DNA from: Pirellulales bacterium
GTDB taxonomy: Bacteria > Planctomycetota > Planctomycetia > Pirellulales > JAICIG01
Assembly: GCA_025924495.1 (NCBI GenBank)
Contig: JAICIG010000295.1
Coordinates: 1 to 9,993, forward strand
Length of the DNA stretch: 9,993 bases
Direction of reading: 5' to 3'
Made by a program: the position numbers and the translations under genes. How positions within the stretch are numbered: the stretch's first letter is position 1; every line of letters starts with the position of its first letter. Below are positions 1 through 7,133 of the stretch, piece after piece. The notes under the pieces were generated by a model. That model did no database searches. It worked only from the letters and a program-made list of their open reading frames with translations, and was not told where the DNA came from.

Positions 1-197
1 ACCATGATGTGGCCGCTGGCAAGCACGTGCACGTCGTGGATGCCGCCCCAAGGCATCTCCCACTCGATCTTGCCATCGCGACTGACAATTGCCAGCTTGC
101 CTTTGCCTTGAATCACAAGTCGGTGTTCCGCCGACGAAGCATCGACCGCGACCGCCAGCAGACACGCGAGCTGCCCCAACAAGACAAAGCGATTCAT
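1..197 (-). CDS. Secreted beta-propeller-like protein, N-terminal part (partial)
   Basis: The reading frame starts with ATG at 197-195 and stays open to the left edge, giving 65 codons, so the C-terminal part lies outside the window. AAAGGA (complement of 204-209) sits 6 bases before the ATG, which is strong support for this start. The first 23 or so residues (MNRFVLLGQLACLLAVAVDA, then SSA) form a Sec-type signal peptide. The mature part begins EHRLVIQGKGKLAIVSRDGK and continues with IEWEMPWGGIHDVHVLASGH. This pattern of a 'value, Asp-Gly-Lys, Trp-Glu, then HDVHVL.sGH' strand is typical of PQQ-like or WD40-like propeller blades common in planctomycete secreted proteins. It follows the ThuA gene on the same strand after 78 bases, so the two are likely co-transcribed. 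Its role is unknown; a non-catalytic binding protein is also possible. The gene itself is well supported; the propeller assignment rests on about 40 residues. Confidence 0.75.
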   Translation of the reverse strand, partial: MNRFVLLGQLACLLAVAVDASSAEHRLVIQGKGKLAIVSRDGKIEWEMPWGGIHDVHVLASGHIM

Positions 198-275
198 CCT
201 TAGTCCTTTGAATAGGGAAACATAGAAACGCGATAGGCTGTCAACTTGCTGCGATCGCTCGGCGGACCACGACCA

Positions 276-1043
276 TTACTGCTTCTTCAAATACTCATCG
301 TTCAGCTTATCGCAACTCCACAACAACCCCCGCGTGACGAGGTTGAGATATCGCGGGTCGCCGACCGTTTCGCTGTTGTGGCCGAGCGTGGTGCTGAACA
401 CGCGGGTCTTGCCGTATTGATTGACCCACGTAACAACAAAGTCGCTGTTGCCTTGCTTTCCGCGCGCGAGCGCTTGCGCCGTGTCAAACACGCGAACATT
501 GTTGTAGAGTTCTTCGTTGATCGTGGTCCAATCCGCTAACCCTTCGACAATTGGATGCTCCTTGTCGACGTACTTCACCTCAATCGGCTGTTGCGGTCCG
601 TGGCCGGTCGAGTGAATGCCGACGAACTTGAACCAGTCATCTGTGCCGGTGCGATAGCAGTGCATCGCGCAGTGCAGGTTGACCGCCGCCACTCCGTCCT
701 GATGCGCCTTGAGAATATTCTTGACGTAAGGCATATCCTTCACGTCGGAAGAGCATTCATCATGAATCACCGCATCATAGCCTTTGGCCCAGTCCGGTTT
801 TTCATAGATGTCGAAGCGGGCCTTCGTGCTGCGATCGTCTGAATAAATAACGTTGACGACGGCGTGCACCCGCGCCTCGATTCCCTGCTTGAGTATGTCC
901 TTCTGCTTGCCATAGTCATGGCAGCAGCCGCCAGTGATCAACAGCACCTTGAGCGGCTTCATTTCGTCGGCAGCGTCTACGGCCGCCGGCGCGAGGAACG
1001 GAACTAGAGCCAACAGCGTCATGGATAATGAGCGAATGTGCAT
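276..1043 (-). CDS. Secreted ThuA-domain protein
   Basis: The 255-residue product begins with a Sec-type signal peptide (MHIRSLSMTLLALVPFLAPA, ending near AVDAADE at 21-27). It is followed by one ThuA-like domain, a class I glutamine-amidotransferase-type fold first named from trehalose-utilisation genes. Visible family motifs are KVLLITGG (32-39), the YDAVIHDECSSD strand and turn (89-100), GVAAVNLHCAMHCY (117-130), HPIVEGL (163-169), the NEELY segment (176-180) and GKTRVFSTTLGHN (211-223). The start at 1043 is preferred because AAAGG (complement of 1054-1058) lies 10 bases upstream and the signal peptide begins there; the frame is open to 1097, and an internal ATG at 1022 is a weaker alternative. 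The sequence has six cysteines after the signal peptide, several next to histidines (C40-C41-H42, H124-C125, H128-C129). It is divergent from a Gfo/Idh oxidoreductase, a family often found near ThuA genes. The reaction is unknown; the family is linked to sugar metabolism, and a structural or binding role is possible. Confidence 0.9.
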   Translation of the reverse strand: MHIRSLSMTLLALVPFLAPAAVDAADEMKPLKVLLITGGCCHDYGKQKDILKQGIEARVHAVVNVIYSDDRSTKARFDIYEKPDWAKGYDAVIHDECSSDVKDMPYVKNILKAHQDGVAAVNLHCAMHCYRTGTDDWFKFVGIHSTGHGPQQPIEVKYVDKEHPIVEGLADWTTINEELYNNVRVFDTAQALARGKQGNSDFVVTWVNQYGKTRVFSTTLGHNSETVGDPRYLNLVTRGLLWSCDKLNDEYLKKQ

Positions 1044-1454
1044 GGATATCAAACCTTTATCTGGGACTTGGTCGATCTGGCAAGCCAAGGCCGGCAATCC
1101 GACCTGTCAACTAGATGCGGTACTCGGCCTCGGAAGTCGCTCGAGACGCGCGCCGCACTTCAAAACAAATATAGTTGGCCTTCAACATAACGAAAGCCAA
1201 GAGACAAAAAGGCGGCATTAAACCGAGCCGAGCCGACCCGTCTGCATGCCGACCTCCACGATAGAGCACAAGCAACCGCCGGTGGCCTCCTGAGCTCCCG
1301 CGAGATTGCATTCACAGGCCGCTTCCGCTGGAAAAGCAGGCGTTTCTCAGGGCATTGCTCGTTCCACTACTATGGCGGCGGCAGCTTGCGTCGGGCCACG
1401 GGGGCGTGGATACTAGAAGGTCCATTGCCTGTCCGCACTCTTAGGAGAATTTTC
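1044..1454. promoter_or_regulatory. Divergent intergenic region between ThuA and Gfo/Idh genes
   Basis: This 411-base stretch separates two genes that point away from each other, so it must hold at least one promoter for each strand. On the minus strand, an AT-richer patch near 1155-1215 contains TATATT, a fair -10 match, but no -35 box at a good distance. On the plus strand I see no convincing promoter boxes. Open frames inside it (for example 1111-1311 minus, and the extension of the oxidoreductase frame back to 1386) have no recognisable protein features and overlap better-supported starts. No tRNA or other RNA gene was recognised. Confidence 0.4.
1443..1447 (+). promoter_or_regulatory. 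Shine-Dalgarno site fixing the oxidoreductase start
   Basis: AGGAG lies 7 bases before the ATG at 1455. The reading frame is open upstream to an ATG at 1386, but that start has no comparable site and would add 23 residues in front of the Tat signal. The site therefore selects 1455. Confidence 0.8.
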
Positions 1455-2843
1455 ATGAGCACGCCTGATTCCGGCGCCACGACGCGTCGCGAGTTCGTCA
1501 AACAAAGCGGTCGCGTTGCGGCTGCCGGCGCCTTGTTAGGCATGACCGTGCCGCACGTCCACGCGGCGGAAGACAATACGATCCGCATCGTCCTGGTCGG
1601 TTGCGGCGGACGAGGCACTGGCGCGGCCGCCAATGCACTGTCGACCAAGACCGGCCCGATCCAGTTGGTGGCCATGGCCGACGTGTTCCCCGGCAAGCTG
1701 CAGTCGAGCCACGACAACTTGCGCGATAAATATGGCGAAAAGCAAGTTGACGTGCCAGAAGACCGCCGGTTTATCGGCTTCGACGGATATCAAAAGGCGA
1801 TCGATTGCTTGCGCCCGGGCGACGTGGCCATTTTTGCCACGCCCCCCGCATTCCGCTGGGTGCATTTCGCCTACGCCATCGAGAAGGGCGTGAATGTCTT
1901 CATGGAAAAGCCGACCACGGTCGACGGCCCCAGTACGCGAAAGATGCTTAAGCTCGCCGAGGCCTCGGTCGCCAAGAATCTCAAGGTGGGCGTTGGTCTG
2001 ATGTGCCGCCATTGCCAGGCGCGCGAGGAATTGCATCAGCGAATCAACTCGGGCGAGATCGGCGACATCTTGCTGTTGCGGGCCTACCGCATGCAGGGCC
2101 CGATCGGGTCGGCCTTCGTTCCCCCGCAAACCGACAAGAGCATGAGCGAATTGCTCTACCAGATCAAGAATTTCCATGGCTTCCTCTGGGCGAGCGGCGG
2201 GTGCTACAGCGACTTCTTGATTCACAACATCGACGAATGCTGCTGGATGAAAGACGCCTGGCCGGTGAAGGCCCAAGGCAGCGGCGGTCGCCATTACCGC
2301 GACGAAAACATCGACCAGAACTTCGACCACTATTCGGTCGAGTACACCTTCGCCGATGGGTCGAAATTGCTGCTCAATGGCCGCAATATTCCGGGCTGCC
2401 ACGACGAGTTCGCCAGCTACGCGCAAGGCACGAAAGGCTCGGCGGTGATTTCCACGGCTTCTCACACCCCCGCCAAGTGCCGCATCTACAAAGGCCAGAA
2501 CATCGATGCGGGCCAACTGGCCTGGGCCTTCCCCGCGCCGGAGCCAAATCCGTACGACCTTGAATGGGAGCACCTGCTCACCGCCATTCGCAGCGACTTG
2601 CCTTACAACGAGGCGAAACGCGGCGCCGAGGCCAGCCTGGTGACCTCGATGGGCCGCATGGCCTGCCACACGGGTCAAGTGATCACCTACGATCAAATCC
2701 TGAACCACAAACACGAGTTCGCTCCGGACGTGGATAAACTGACGATGGAATCGCCCGCGCCGCTGCAACTATTGCCCAACGGCAAATACCCGATTCCCAT
2801 GCCCGGTTTGAGCACCAAGGATGAGTACGAGATCATGGCCTAG
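1455..2843 (+). CDS. Tat-exported Gfo/Idh/MocA family oxidoreductase
   Basis: The product is 462 residues. A twin-arginine signal comes first (TTRREFVKQSG at 9-19, then a hydrophobic AAAGALLGM stretch and a cut near VHAAE at 35-39). An N-terminal Rossmann fold follows: IRIVLVGCGGRGTG (43-56) is the dinucleotide-binding loop and EKP (151-153) is the family signature with the conserved lysine K152. The C-terminal alpha/beta domain holds SDFLIHNID (252-260). Asp253 and His257 match the Asp-x3-His pair that, with the EKP lysine, forms the active site in inositol-dehydrogenase-type relatives. The family oxidises or reduces sugars, sugar alcohols or their derivatives with NAD(P). Tat export with a pre-bound cofactor is known for Zymomonas glucose-fructose oxidoreductase, so a periplasmic sugar redox enzyme is plausible. 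It is divergent from the ThuA gene and followed by a GC-rich hairpin, so it is probably monocistronic. The substrate cannot be told from the sequence. Confidence 0.93.
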   Translation: MSTPDSGATTRREFVKQSGRVAAAGALLGMTVPHVHAAEDNTIRIVLVGCGGRGTGAAANALSTKTGPIQLVAMADVFPGKLQSSHDNLRDKYGEKQVDVPEDRRFIGFDGYQKAIDCLRPGDVAIFATPPAFRWVHFAYAIEKGVNVFMEKPTTVDGPSTRKMLKLAEASVAKNLKVGVGLMCRHCQAREELHQRINSGEIGDILLLRAYRMQGPIGSAFVPPQTDKSMSELLYQIKNFHGFLWASGGCYSDFLIHNIDECCWMKDAWPVKAQGSGGRHYRDENIDQNFDHYSVEYTFADGSKLLLNGRNIPGCHDEFASYAQGTKGSAVISTASHTPAKCRIYKGQNIDAGQLAWAFPAPEPNPYDLEWEHLLTAIRSDLPYNEAKRGAEASLVTSMGRMACHTGQVITYDQILNHKHEFAPDVDKLTMESPAPLQLLPNGKYPIPMPGLSTKDEYEIMA

Positions 2844-2872
2844 GCCTCTCGTCTCGTTGAATTCGCTGAACT

Positions 2873-2902
2873 GCCCCGTCCGGATCAATCGCCGGGCGGG
2901 GC
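2873..2902 (+). terminator. Strong GC-rich hairpin after the oxidoreductase gene
   Basis: The arms CCCCGTCCGG (2874-2883) and CCGGGCGGGG (2892-2901) pair over 10 positions with one G-T wobble; G2873-C2902 extends this to 11. The loop is ATCAATCG. It lies about 30 bases after the stop at 2843, where a transcript end is expected. Only a weak T run follows (GTTGGCGTTT), so it is not a textbook intrinsic terminator; it could also protect the 3' end of the mRNA. Confidence 0.55.
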
Positions 2903-3215
2903 GTTGGCGTTTAGGCGGCGAGCGGCTCGACTTTCTGCAGCCTGCTTTCCACGGGAAGACCTCGAAGCCGCTCAATAACGGCCGCACGGCTTGGCTCAAA
3001 CAGTCGCGCTGCTCCTGGTGCAGCGTTTCTTCACTAGTCTGGCCGCTCGCGGAAAAGTCTTTTCTCGCTTGTTGACCGCCGTATGATTTAATCATGGCCC
3101 GGCATTTGCATCATGCGCAGCAGTCGGGAATCCAGAAAAGGACCACGGTCGGCCCTCGCTGCTGTCTGCGGCGTGTTCATGGCCACGCCAACGCTGCGAG
3201 GAACAATCACAACCC
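2903..3215. other. Intergenic region upstream of the MFS gene, no gene seen
   Basis: Open frames cross this stretch on both strands (2769-3095 minus, 2821-3075 plus, 3113-3316 plus). None has a recognisable domain, signal peptide or good ribosome binding site, and the first two overlap the end of the oxidoreductase gene. It presumably carries the promoter of the MFS gene. The only notable structure is the palindrome at 3083-3095. No RNA gene was recognised. Confidence 0.5.
3083..3095. promoter_or_regulatory. Short palindrome, possible operator or promoter element of the MFS gene
   Basis: ATGATT-T-AATCAT is a perfect 6+6 inverted repeat around one base, about 120 bases upstream of the MFS start. 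It overlaps TATGAT (3082-3087), a five-of-six match to a -10 box, but no good -35 box stands at 16-18 bases. An operator at the promoter would fit; chance is not excluded for so short a site. Confidence 0.25.
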
Positions 3216-4535
3216 ATGGCGACATCTCAGCCGCCGGCGGCTCGACCGCGAACAATGAACCTCCTGCGCTTGGGCCTGTTGTTCGGCATCGTTTACTTCG
3301 TCCAAGGCATCAGTGAACCAACAACGGGCCTGGTTTCCCAGCCTGACCAGGCGCTGCTCAAAGACTGGGGCAAATCAACCGAACAGGTCGCGGCTTTCGT
3401 CGCCTTCCTGACGTTGCCTTGGTGCCTCAAGCCACTGTTTGGCCTGTTATCTGACTTCGTGCCGCTGGGCGGCTATCGGCGCAAGAGCTATCTGCTCGCG
3501 GCGAGTGCCATTGCCGCTGCGACCTTTGGCGCCCTCATTGTGTGGCCGCTGCCAACGGGCGCCGAAAGGCCCCTGCTCTCCTGGCTGACGGCAGCAGCCA
3601 TGGCTGTGATCTGCGGCGATGTCGTCATCGACGCTTTGATGATTGAAAGCACTCAACCGTTCGGCATGACCGGACGGATGCAGTCGGTGCAATGGGCCGC
3701 CATTTATGGCGGCGCCATCATCACCGGACTCTTGGGAGGCGTGCTCAGCTCCGACCATCGCCAGCGCATTGGTTTTGCCATCTGCGCCGTTATGGCGCTA
3801 GGTACGTTTTTGCTGACAGCCTTCTTTATTGAAGACCATTCGAAGGCACGGCCTAAGCATCCGCTGACGAAAGTGTGGCCGTTGCTGTGGGGCCAGCTCC
3901 GATCGCGCCCGATTTTGACCGTCGCGGCCTTCCTGTTTCTGTGGAATTTTAATCCGTTCAGCCAGGCGGTTTTATACCAGCATGCCACTAAGGAACTGAA
4001 TTTTGGCGAGAAGTTTTTCGGAAATATGACGGCGGTCGCGGCGGTCGGGTCGCTGCTGGCTTGCATCGCCTACGCCTTTTATTGCCGCCGTGTGGCCATG
4101 CGCTGGCTCGTCCATCTGTCGATCGTATTCGGTCTGATTTGCAATGGCATCTATTGGTGGTTGGAAAGACAGACTGGCGCTTATTCAATCAGCTTCATCT
4201 TCGGTTTCGCTTACATGACGGGGAGCATTATCCAGGCGGATCTCGCTGCTCGCGCTTGCTCGCTCGACGCCGCAGGAACCCTATTCGCACTCTTCATGTC
4301 GATTTGCAACCTCGCTTCAGCAGCATCCACGTGGCTCGGCGGTTACATGTACCAGCATTTTGCCGCCGAGTGGGACCATGAATTGGCCTTCCATGCTTTA
4401 ATTGCTGTGAATGCCGCCTTCACGGCCGGCTGCTGGTTGGTGGCGCCGCTGCTGCCCGAGAAACTGCTGAGCCGGCCCGTGGAGGCCGAACCGGAAGAGC
4501 AACCGGAACCGCTGGCCGAGGCGACCATCGCATAG
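3216..4535 (+). CDS. MFS transporter, BT1 (folate-biopterin transporter)-like
   Basis: The product is 439 residues, with about 12 hydrophobic segments spread over residues 15-415 and a short Pro/Glu-rich cytoplasmic tail (EAEPEEQPEPLAEATIA). Features resembling the BT1 branch of the major facilitator superfamily are YFVQG in helix 1 (27-31), PW.LKPLFGLLSD (68-80) and the basic turn GGYRRK (85-90) between helices 2 and 3. It sits in the inner membrane and probably moves a small organic solute by proton- or ion-coupled transport. Known BT1 relatives carry folates or pterins, but many bacterial members have no known substrate. The start at 3216 has GAGG 14 bases upstream, a long spacing; the ATG at 3255, right before helix 1, has no purine-rich site. 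The gene converges on the hydrolase gene with a 30-base gap. A related MFS family such as PAT/AmpG is the main alternative. Confidence 0.85.
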   Translation: MATSQPPAARPRTMNLLRLGLLFGIVYFVQGISEPTTGLVSQPDQALLKDWGKSTEQVAAFVAFLTLPWCLKPLFGLLSDFVPLGGYRRKSYLLAASAIAAATFGALIVWPLPTGAERPLLSWLTAAAMAVICGDVVIDALMIESTQPFGMTGRMQSVQWAAIYGGAIITGLLGGVLSSDHRQRIGFAICAVMALGTFLLTAFFIEDHSKARPKHPLTKVWPLLWGQLRSRPILTVAAFLFLWNFNPFSQAVLYQHATKELNFGEKFFGNMTAVAAVGSLLACIAYAFYCRRVAMRWLVHLSIVFGLICNGIYWWLERQTGAYSISFIFGFAYMTGSIIQADLAARACSLDAAGTLFALFMSICNLASAASTWLGGYMYQHFAAEWDHELAFHALIAVNAAFTAGCWLVAPLLPEKLLSRPVEAEPEEQPEPLAEATIA

Positions 4536-4546
4536 AATTCTGCATG

Positions 4547-4563
4547 TGCGGTTCGAAACCGCA
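4547..4563. terminator. Symmetric hairpin between convergent genes
   Basis: TGCGGTT-CGA-AACCGCA is a perfect 7-base-pair stem with a 3-base loop. It lies in the 30-base gap between the MFS stop (4533-4535) and the hydrolase stop (4566-4568), the right place for a terminator serving both strands. Neither side has a clear T run, so function as an intrinsic terminator is uncertain. Confidence 0.45.
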
Positions 4564-4565
4564 AC

Positions 4566-5468
4566 TTATCGCGCGCTAACGGGTTTGCTCGAAATCCCGC
4601 GGCTCTGCAACCACTCTTCGCAACGCTTCGGCCAAGTGGAGCAAGGATGCTCGCTGGGCCGCAACCCAAATCCATGGCCGCCGCTGCCGTAAATGTGCAG
4701 TTCCGCCGACACGCCCGCTTGTTGCAAGGCGGTGAACAAGACGAGGCTGTTCTCGGGCTTGATCGGATCGTCGTAAGCGTGCACAAGGAAGGTGGGCGGC
4801 GTTTCCTTTGTCACGCGGATCTCATCGCCCAATTTGCCGTCTTTCGCCAGGTAGGCCGGGTAGATGAGCACCGTGAAGTCGGGCCGACAATTGACTTCAT
4901 CAACGGCATCGAGCCGGTCGTAGTGCCGCTCATTGAAATGCGTCGAAGTTCGGGTCGCCAGATGACCGCCGGCCGAAAAGCCCAAGATGCCAATCCGCTT
5001 CGGATCGAGCTCCCACTTCTCGGCATTCGCCCGCACCACGCTCATGGCCCGCTGCGCGTCTAAGAGCGGCGGCAGGTTCTCGGCCGGCTTTGCCGCGCTC
5101 GGCACGCGATATTTGAGCACGATCCCCGTCACCCCGATCGAATTCAGCCACTGCGCGACTTCTTCGCCTTCCAGATCCATTGCCAGAATCTGGTAGCCGC
5201 CGCCCGGGCAAATCAGCACGGCGGCGCCAGTGTTCTTGTCTGCGGCGGGCCGATAGATCGCCAAGGTCGGCTTGCTGACATTGGTCAGCCGTTTGACCTC
5301 CCGCTCGCCGGGGCGGCCAGGCTTGAATTCTTCTGGCGCCTTGGCCTCCACTCCCCCTGGCGCCTGCCCGGGCCAGACATCGAGAATCAAGGGTTCATCT
5401 GCGGCACGAACGGCAGACTCGCAAGCAATCAGGGCAACGAGAAAGGCCAGGCTGAACGTACGGAACAT
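4566..5468 (-). CDS. Secreted alpha/beta hydrolase (sugar-ester-type)
   Basis: The product is 300 residues and begins with a Sec-type signal peptide (MFRTFSLAFLVALIACESAV, then RAADE). The body has the order expected of an alpha/beta hydrolase: an oxyanion-loop motif CPGGGY (87-92), the nucleophile elbow GFSAGG with Ser165 (163-168), a likely catalytic acid Asp234 in HAYDDP (230-235), and His265 in SGGHGFG (262-268). The N-terminal WPGQAPG and the GGGY/GFSAGG combination recall the secreted esterases often annotated as acetylxylan-esterase-like in planctomycetes, so de-esterification of a polysaccharide or small ester is likely. AGGA (complement of 5478-5481) lies 9 bases before the ATG at 5468, while it abuts the ATG at 5477; I prefer 5468, though 5477 would add only MPF. 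It lies 162 bases downstream of the DUF1501 gene on the same strand and may share its transcript or have its own. A peptidase of the same fold is a less likely reading. Confidence 0.9.
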   Translation of the reverse strand: MFRTFSLAFLVALIACESAVRAADEPLILDVWPGQAPGGVEAKAPEEFKPGRPGEREVKRLTNVSKPTLAIYRPAADKNTGAAVLICPGGGYQILAMDLEGEEVAQWLNSIGVTGIVLKYRVPSAAKPAENLPPLLDAQRAMSVVRANAEKWELDPKRIGILGFSAGGHLATRTSTHFNERHYDRLDAVDEVNCRPDFTVLIYPAYLAKDGKLGDEIRVTKETPPTFLVHAYDDPIKPENSLVLFTALQQAGVSAELHIYGSGGHGFGLRPSEHPCSTWPKRCEEWLQSRGISSKPVSAR

Positions 5469-5520
5469 GAAAGGCATTCCTGGAGAAGATAAGAGGTGCG
5501 GATTTCCGGGAGTTTTGTAA

Positions 5521-5600
5521 CTCGCCCCTACCGCGCGAGGGTTAGTTGTCCCGCTCGGGCGGGCGAGTGGTGGTCGAGGCCACCTTATCCGCCCGCTCGG
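5521..5600. repeat. Nested inverted repeats between the DUF1501 and hydrolase genes
   Basis: Three paired segments lie in this short spacer. CGGGCGG (5556-5562) pairs with CCGCCCG (5589-5595). Inside it, GGTGGT (5569-5574) pairs with GCCACC (5579-5584), with one G-T wobble around the loop CGAG. Next to them, CTCGC (5521-5525) pairs with GCGAG (5535-5539). On the minus-strand transcript the large structure comes about 45 bases after the DUF1501 stop. It could terminate or attenuate the operon, stabilise the upstream mRNA, or be a copy of a dispersed repeat. Confidence 0.4.
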
Positions 5601-5639
5601 CGATTGTCGAGCACCGCAAGCCTTGCCCGCGTACCCGAC

Positions 5640-7112
5640 TCAGATAATCTGCCGGATCGGTTCCACGTGCTCCACGCCGACGAGCTTCTGATCGAGGCCG
5701 CCGTAAAAGTAGGAGAGCTGATTGGGGTGCAGTCCCAACTGCTGCAAGACGGTGGCGTGCAGATGCTTGACGTGGAAGGGGCTTTCCACCGCCGCAGAAC
5801 CTAGCTCATCGGTCGTCCCGACGCTTTGGCCCCCTTTGACGCCGCCGCCCGCCATCCACATGGTGAAGCCGTAGGCATTGTGGTCGCGGCCGGTTCCCAT
5901 GGCATATTCGGCGGTGGGCTGACGGCCGAATTCGCCGCCCCAAATGATCAGCGTTTCGTCGAGCAGCCCGCGTTGCTTGAGATCTTTAATTAAGCCAGCA
6001 ATTGGCTTGTCGGTATTGCCGGCGTGGAAGTTGTGGTTCTTCTCCAGATCGCCATGCGCATCCCAGTTCGAATCGTTATGAGCGCCGCCGGAGTAAAGCT
6101 GGATGAACCGCACTCCACGTTCGACCAACCGGCGAGCCAACAGGCACCTGCGGCCGAAATCAAACGTTCGTTCCTGATCGACGCCGTACAGTTCAAGCGT
6201 TTCTTGCGATTCCTGGCTAAGGTCGACCGCCTCGGGCGCGTACTGCTGCATCTTGTAAGCGAGCTCGTAACTGGCAATCCGCGCGGCGAGGTTGCTATTA
6301 TCGGCGCGCGTGGCGCGATGGTCTTCATTGGCCTCGTGCAAAGCGTCGAGCAGCTCGCGCTGCACCGGCTTGGTCATGCCCTCGGGCAGATTCAGGTCGA
6401 CAATCGGCGCGCCCTTCGAGCGCATGACCGTCCCTTGGTATGTCGCGGGCATGTAGCCGCTCGACCAGTTCTTGGCGCCGCTGATTGGTCCGCCGCTGGG
6501 ATCAAGCATGACCACGAAACCAGGCAGGTTCTCGTTGACGCTTCCCAGGCCGTAATTCACCCATGAACCCAAAGCCGGGCTGCCGCTCAGAATGCGGCCC
6601 GAGTTCATTTGCAGCATCGCCGACCCGTGGATCGGGGAATCGGCCGTCATCGACTTGATGAAGGCGATATCGTCCACGCAAGTCGCCAGATGCGGAAAAA
6701 GCTCGGAAACCCACTGCCCCGACTGGCCATACTGCTTGAATTTCCACTTCGGCCCCACAACGCGTCCTTCGCTCTTGGCGCCGCCGCGGCCCTTCGTCTT
6801 CACGGGAATTGTCTGCCCGTCGAGGTCATATAGCTTGGGCTTATAGTCGAATGTGTCGACGTGGCTCGGGCCGCCGTACATAAACAGGAAGATCACGCTC
6901 TTGGCTTTGGCGGGGAAGTGCGGCGGCTTCGCAGCCAGCGGGTTCGCGAATGGCGTCACTCCATCCGCCGCCACCGCCTGCGAAGCCAGAAAGCCATCGC
7001 GATCCAACAGCGCCGTGAGCGCCAATGACGTGAAGGCGCCGCCTGCTTGCCACAAGAACTCCCGGCGCGTGCGGCCACAGAAGCTGTTTTTAGGCGAATC
7101 GGCAGATGGCAT
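5640..7112 (-). CDS. Tat-exported DUF1501 family protein (sulfatase-like fold)
   Basis: The product is 490 residues, typical for the family. The Tat signal is GRTRREFLWQAGG (13-25) plus the hydrophobic stretch to about residue 35, with a cut near AVAADG. The DUF1501 domain covers the rest and belongs to the alkaline-phosphatase/sulfatase superfamily. Visible motifs are SVIFLFMYGGPSHVDTFDYK (72-91), DSPIHGSA (158-165), the SGGAHNDSNWDAH turn (341-353), IIWGGEFGRQP (389-399) and GTGRDHN (406-412). The Asp, Glu and His residues in these motifs are the likely metal ligands. AAAGGAG (complement of 7119-7125) stands 6 bases before the ATG, so the start is firm. It lies 21 bases downstream of the PSCyt1/DUF1549/DUF1553 gene, a pairing repeated many times in planctomycete genomes. 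The reaction is not established; a hydrolase acting on a sulfated or phosphorylated polymer is an inference from the fold. Confidence 0.95.
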   Translation of the reverse strand: MPSADSPKNSFCGRTRREFLWQAGGAFTSLALTALLDRDGFLASQAVAADGVTPFANPLAAKPPHFPAKAKSVIFLFMYGGPSHVDTFDYKPKLYDLDGQTIPVKTKGRGGAKSEGRVVGPKWKFKQYGQSGQWVSELFPHLATCVDDIAFIKSMTADSPIHGSAMLQMNSGRILSGSPALGSWVNYGLGSVNENLPGFVVMLDPSGGPISGAKNWSSGYMPATYQGTVMRSKGAPIVDLNLPEGMTKPVQRELLDALHEANEDHRATRADNSNLAARIASYELAYKMQQYAPEAVDLSQESQETLELYGVDQERTFDFGRRCLLARRLVERGVRFIQLYSGGAHNDSNWDAHGDLEKNHNFHAGNTDKPIAGLIKDLKQRGLLDETLIIWGGEFGRQPTAEYAMGTGRDHNAYGFTMWMAGGGVKGGQSVGTTDELGSAAVESPFHVKHLHATVLQQLGLHPNQLSYFYGGLDQKLVGVEHVEPIRQII

Positions 7113-7118
7113 CTAGCG

Positions 7119-7125
7119 CTCCTTT
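7119..7125 (-). promoter_or_regulatory. Strong Shine-Dalgarno site of the DUF1501 gene
   Basis: Read on the minus strand, AAAGGAG lies 6 bases before the ATG at 7112. It sits in the 21-base gap after the stop of the upstream cytochrome gene (7134-7136), consistent with translation of both from one mRNA. Confidence 0.8.
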
Positions 7126-7133
7126 GCAGTCTC

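Noticed and set aside
9..203. A 64-codon plus-strand frame at the left edge
   Set aside because: It is antisense to the signal peptide and first propeller strand of the minus-strand gene, which has a good ribosome binding site.
1536..2768. A 410-codon open frame on the minus strand inside the oxidoreductase gene
   Set aside because: It lies wholly antisense to a gene with a Tat signal, Rossmann motif and EKP motif. Its translation has no recognisable domain and the Val/Ala/Arg-rich composition typical of the reverse of GC-rich coding sequence.
2837..2846. GGCCTAGGCC palindrome at the oxidoreductase stop codon
   Set aside because: Ten bases of self-complementary GC-rich sequence with no loop; likely chance and not a plausible terminator next to the stronger hairpin.
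2769..3095. A 108-codon minus-strand frame after the oxidoreductase gene
   Set aside because: It runs into the oxidoreductase gene, crosses the strong hairpin at 2873-2902, and shows no signal peptide or domain.
6024..6566. A 180-codon plus-strand open frame inside the DUF1501 gene
   Set aside because: It is antisense to well-conserved DUF1501 motifs and has no recognisable domain or ribosome binding site.
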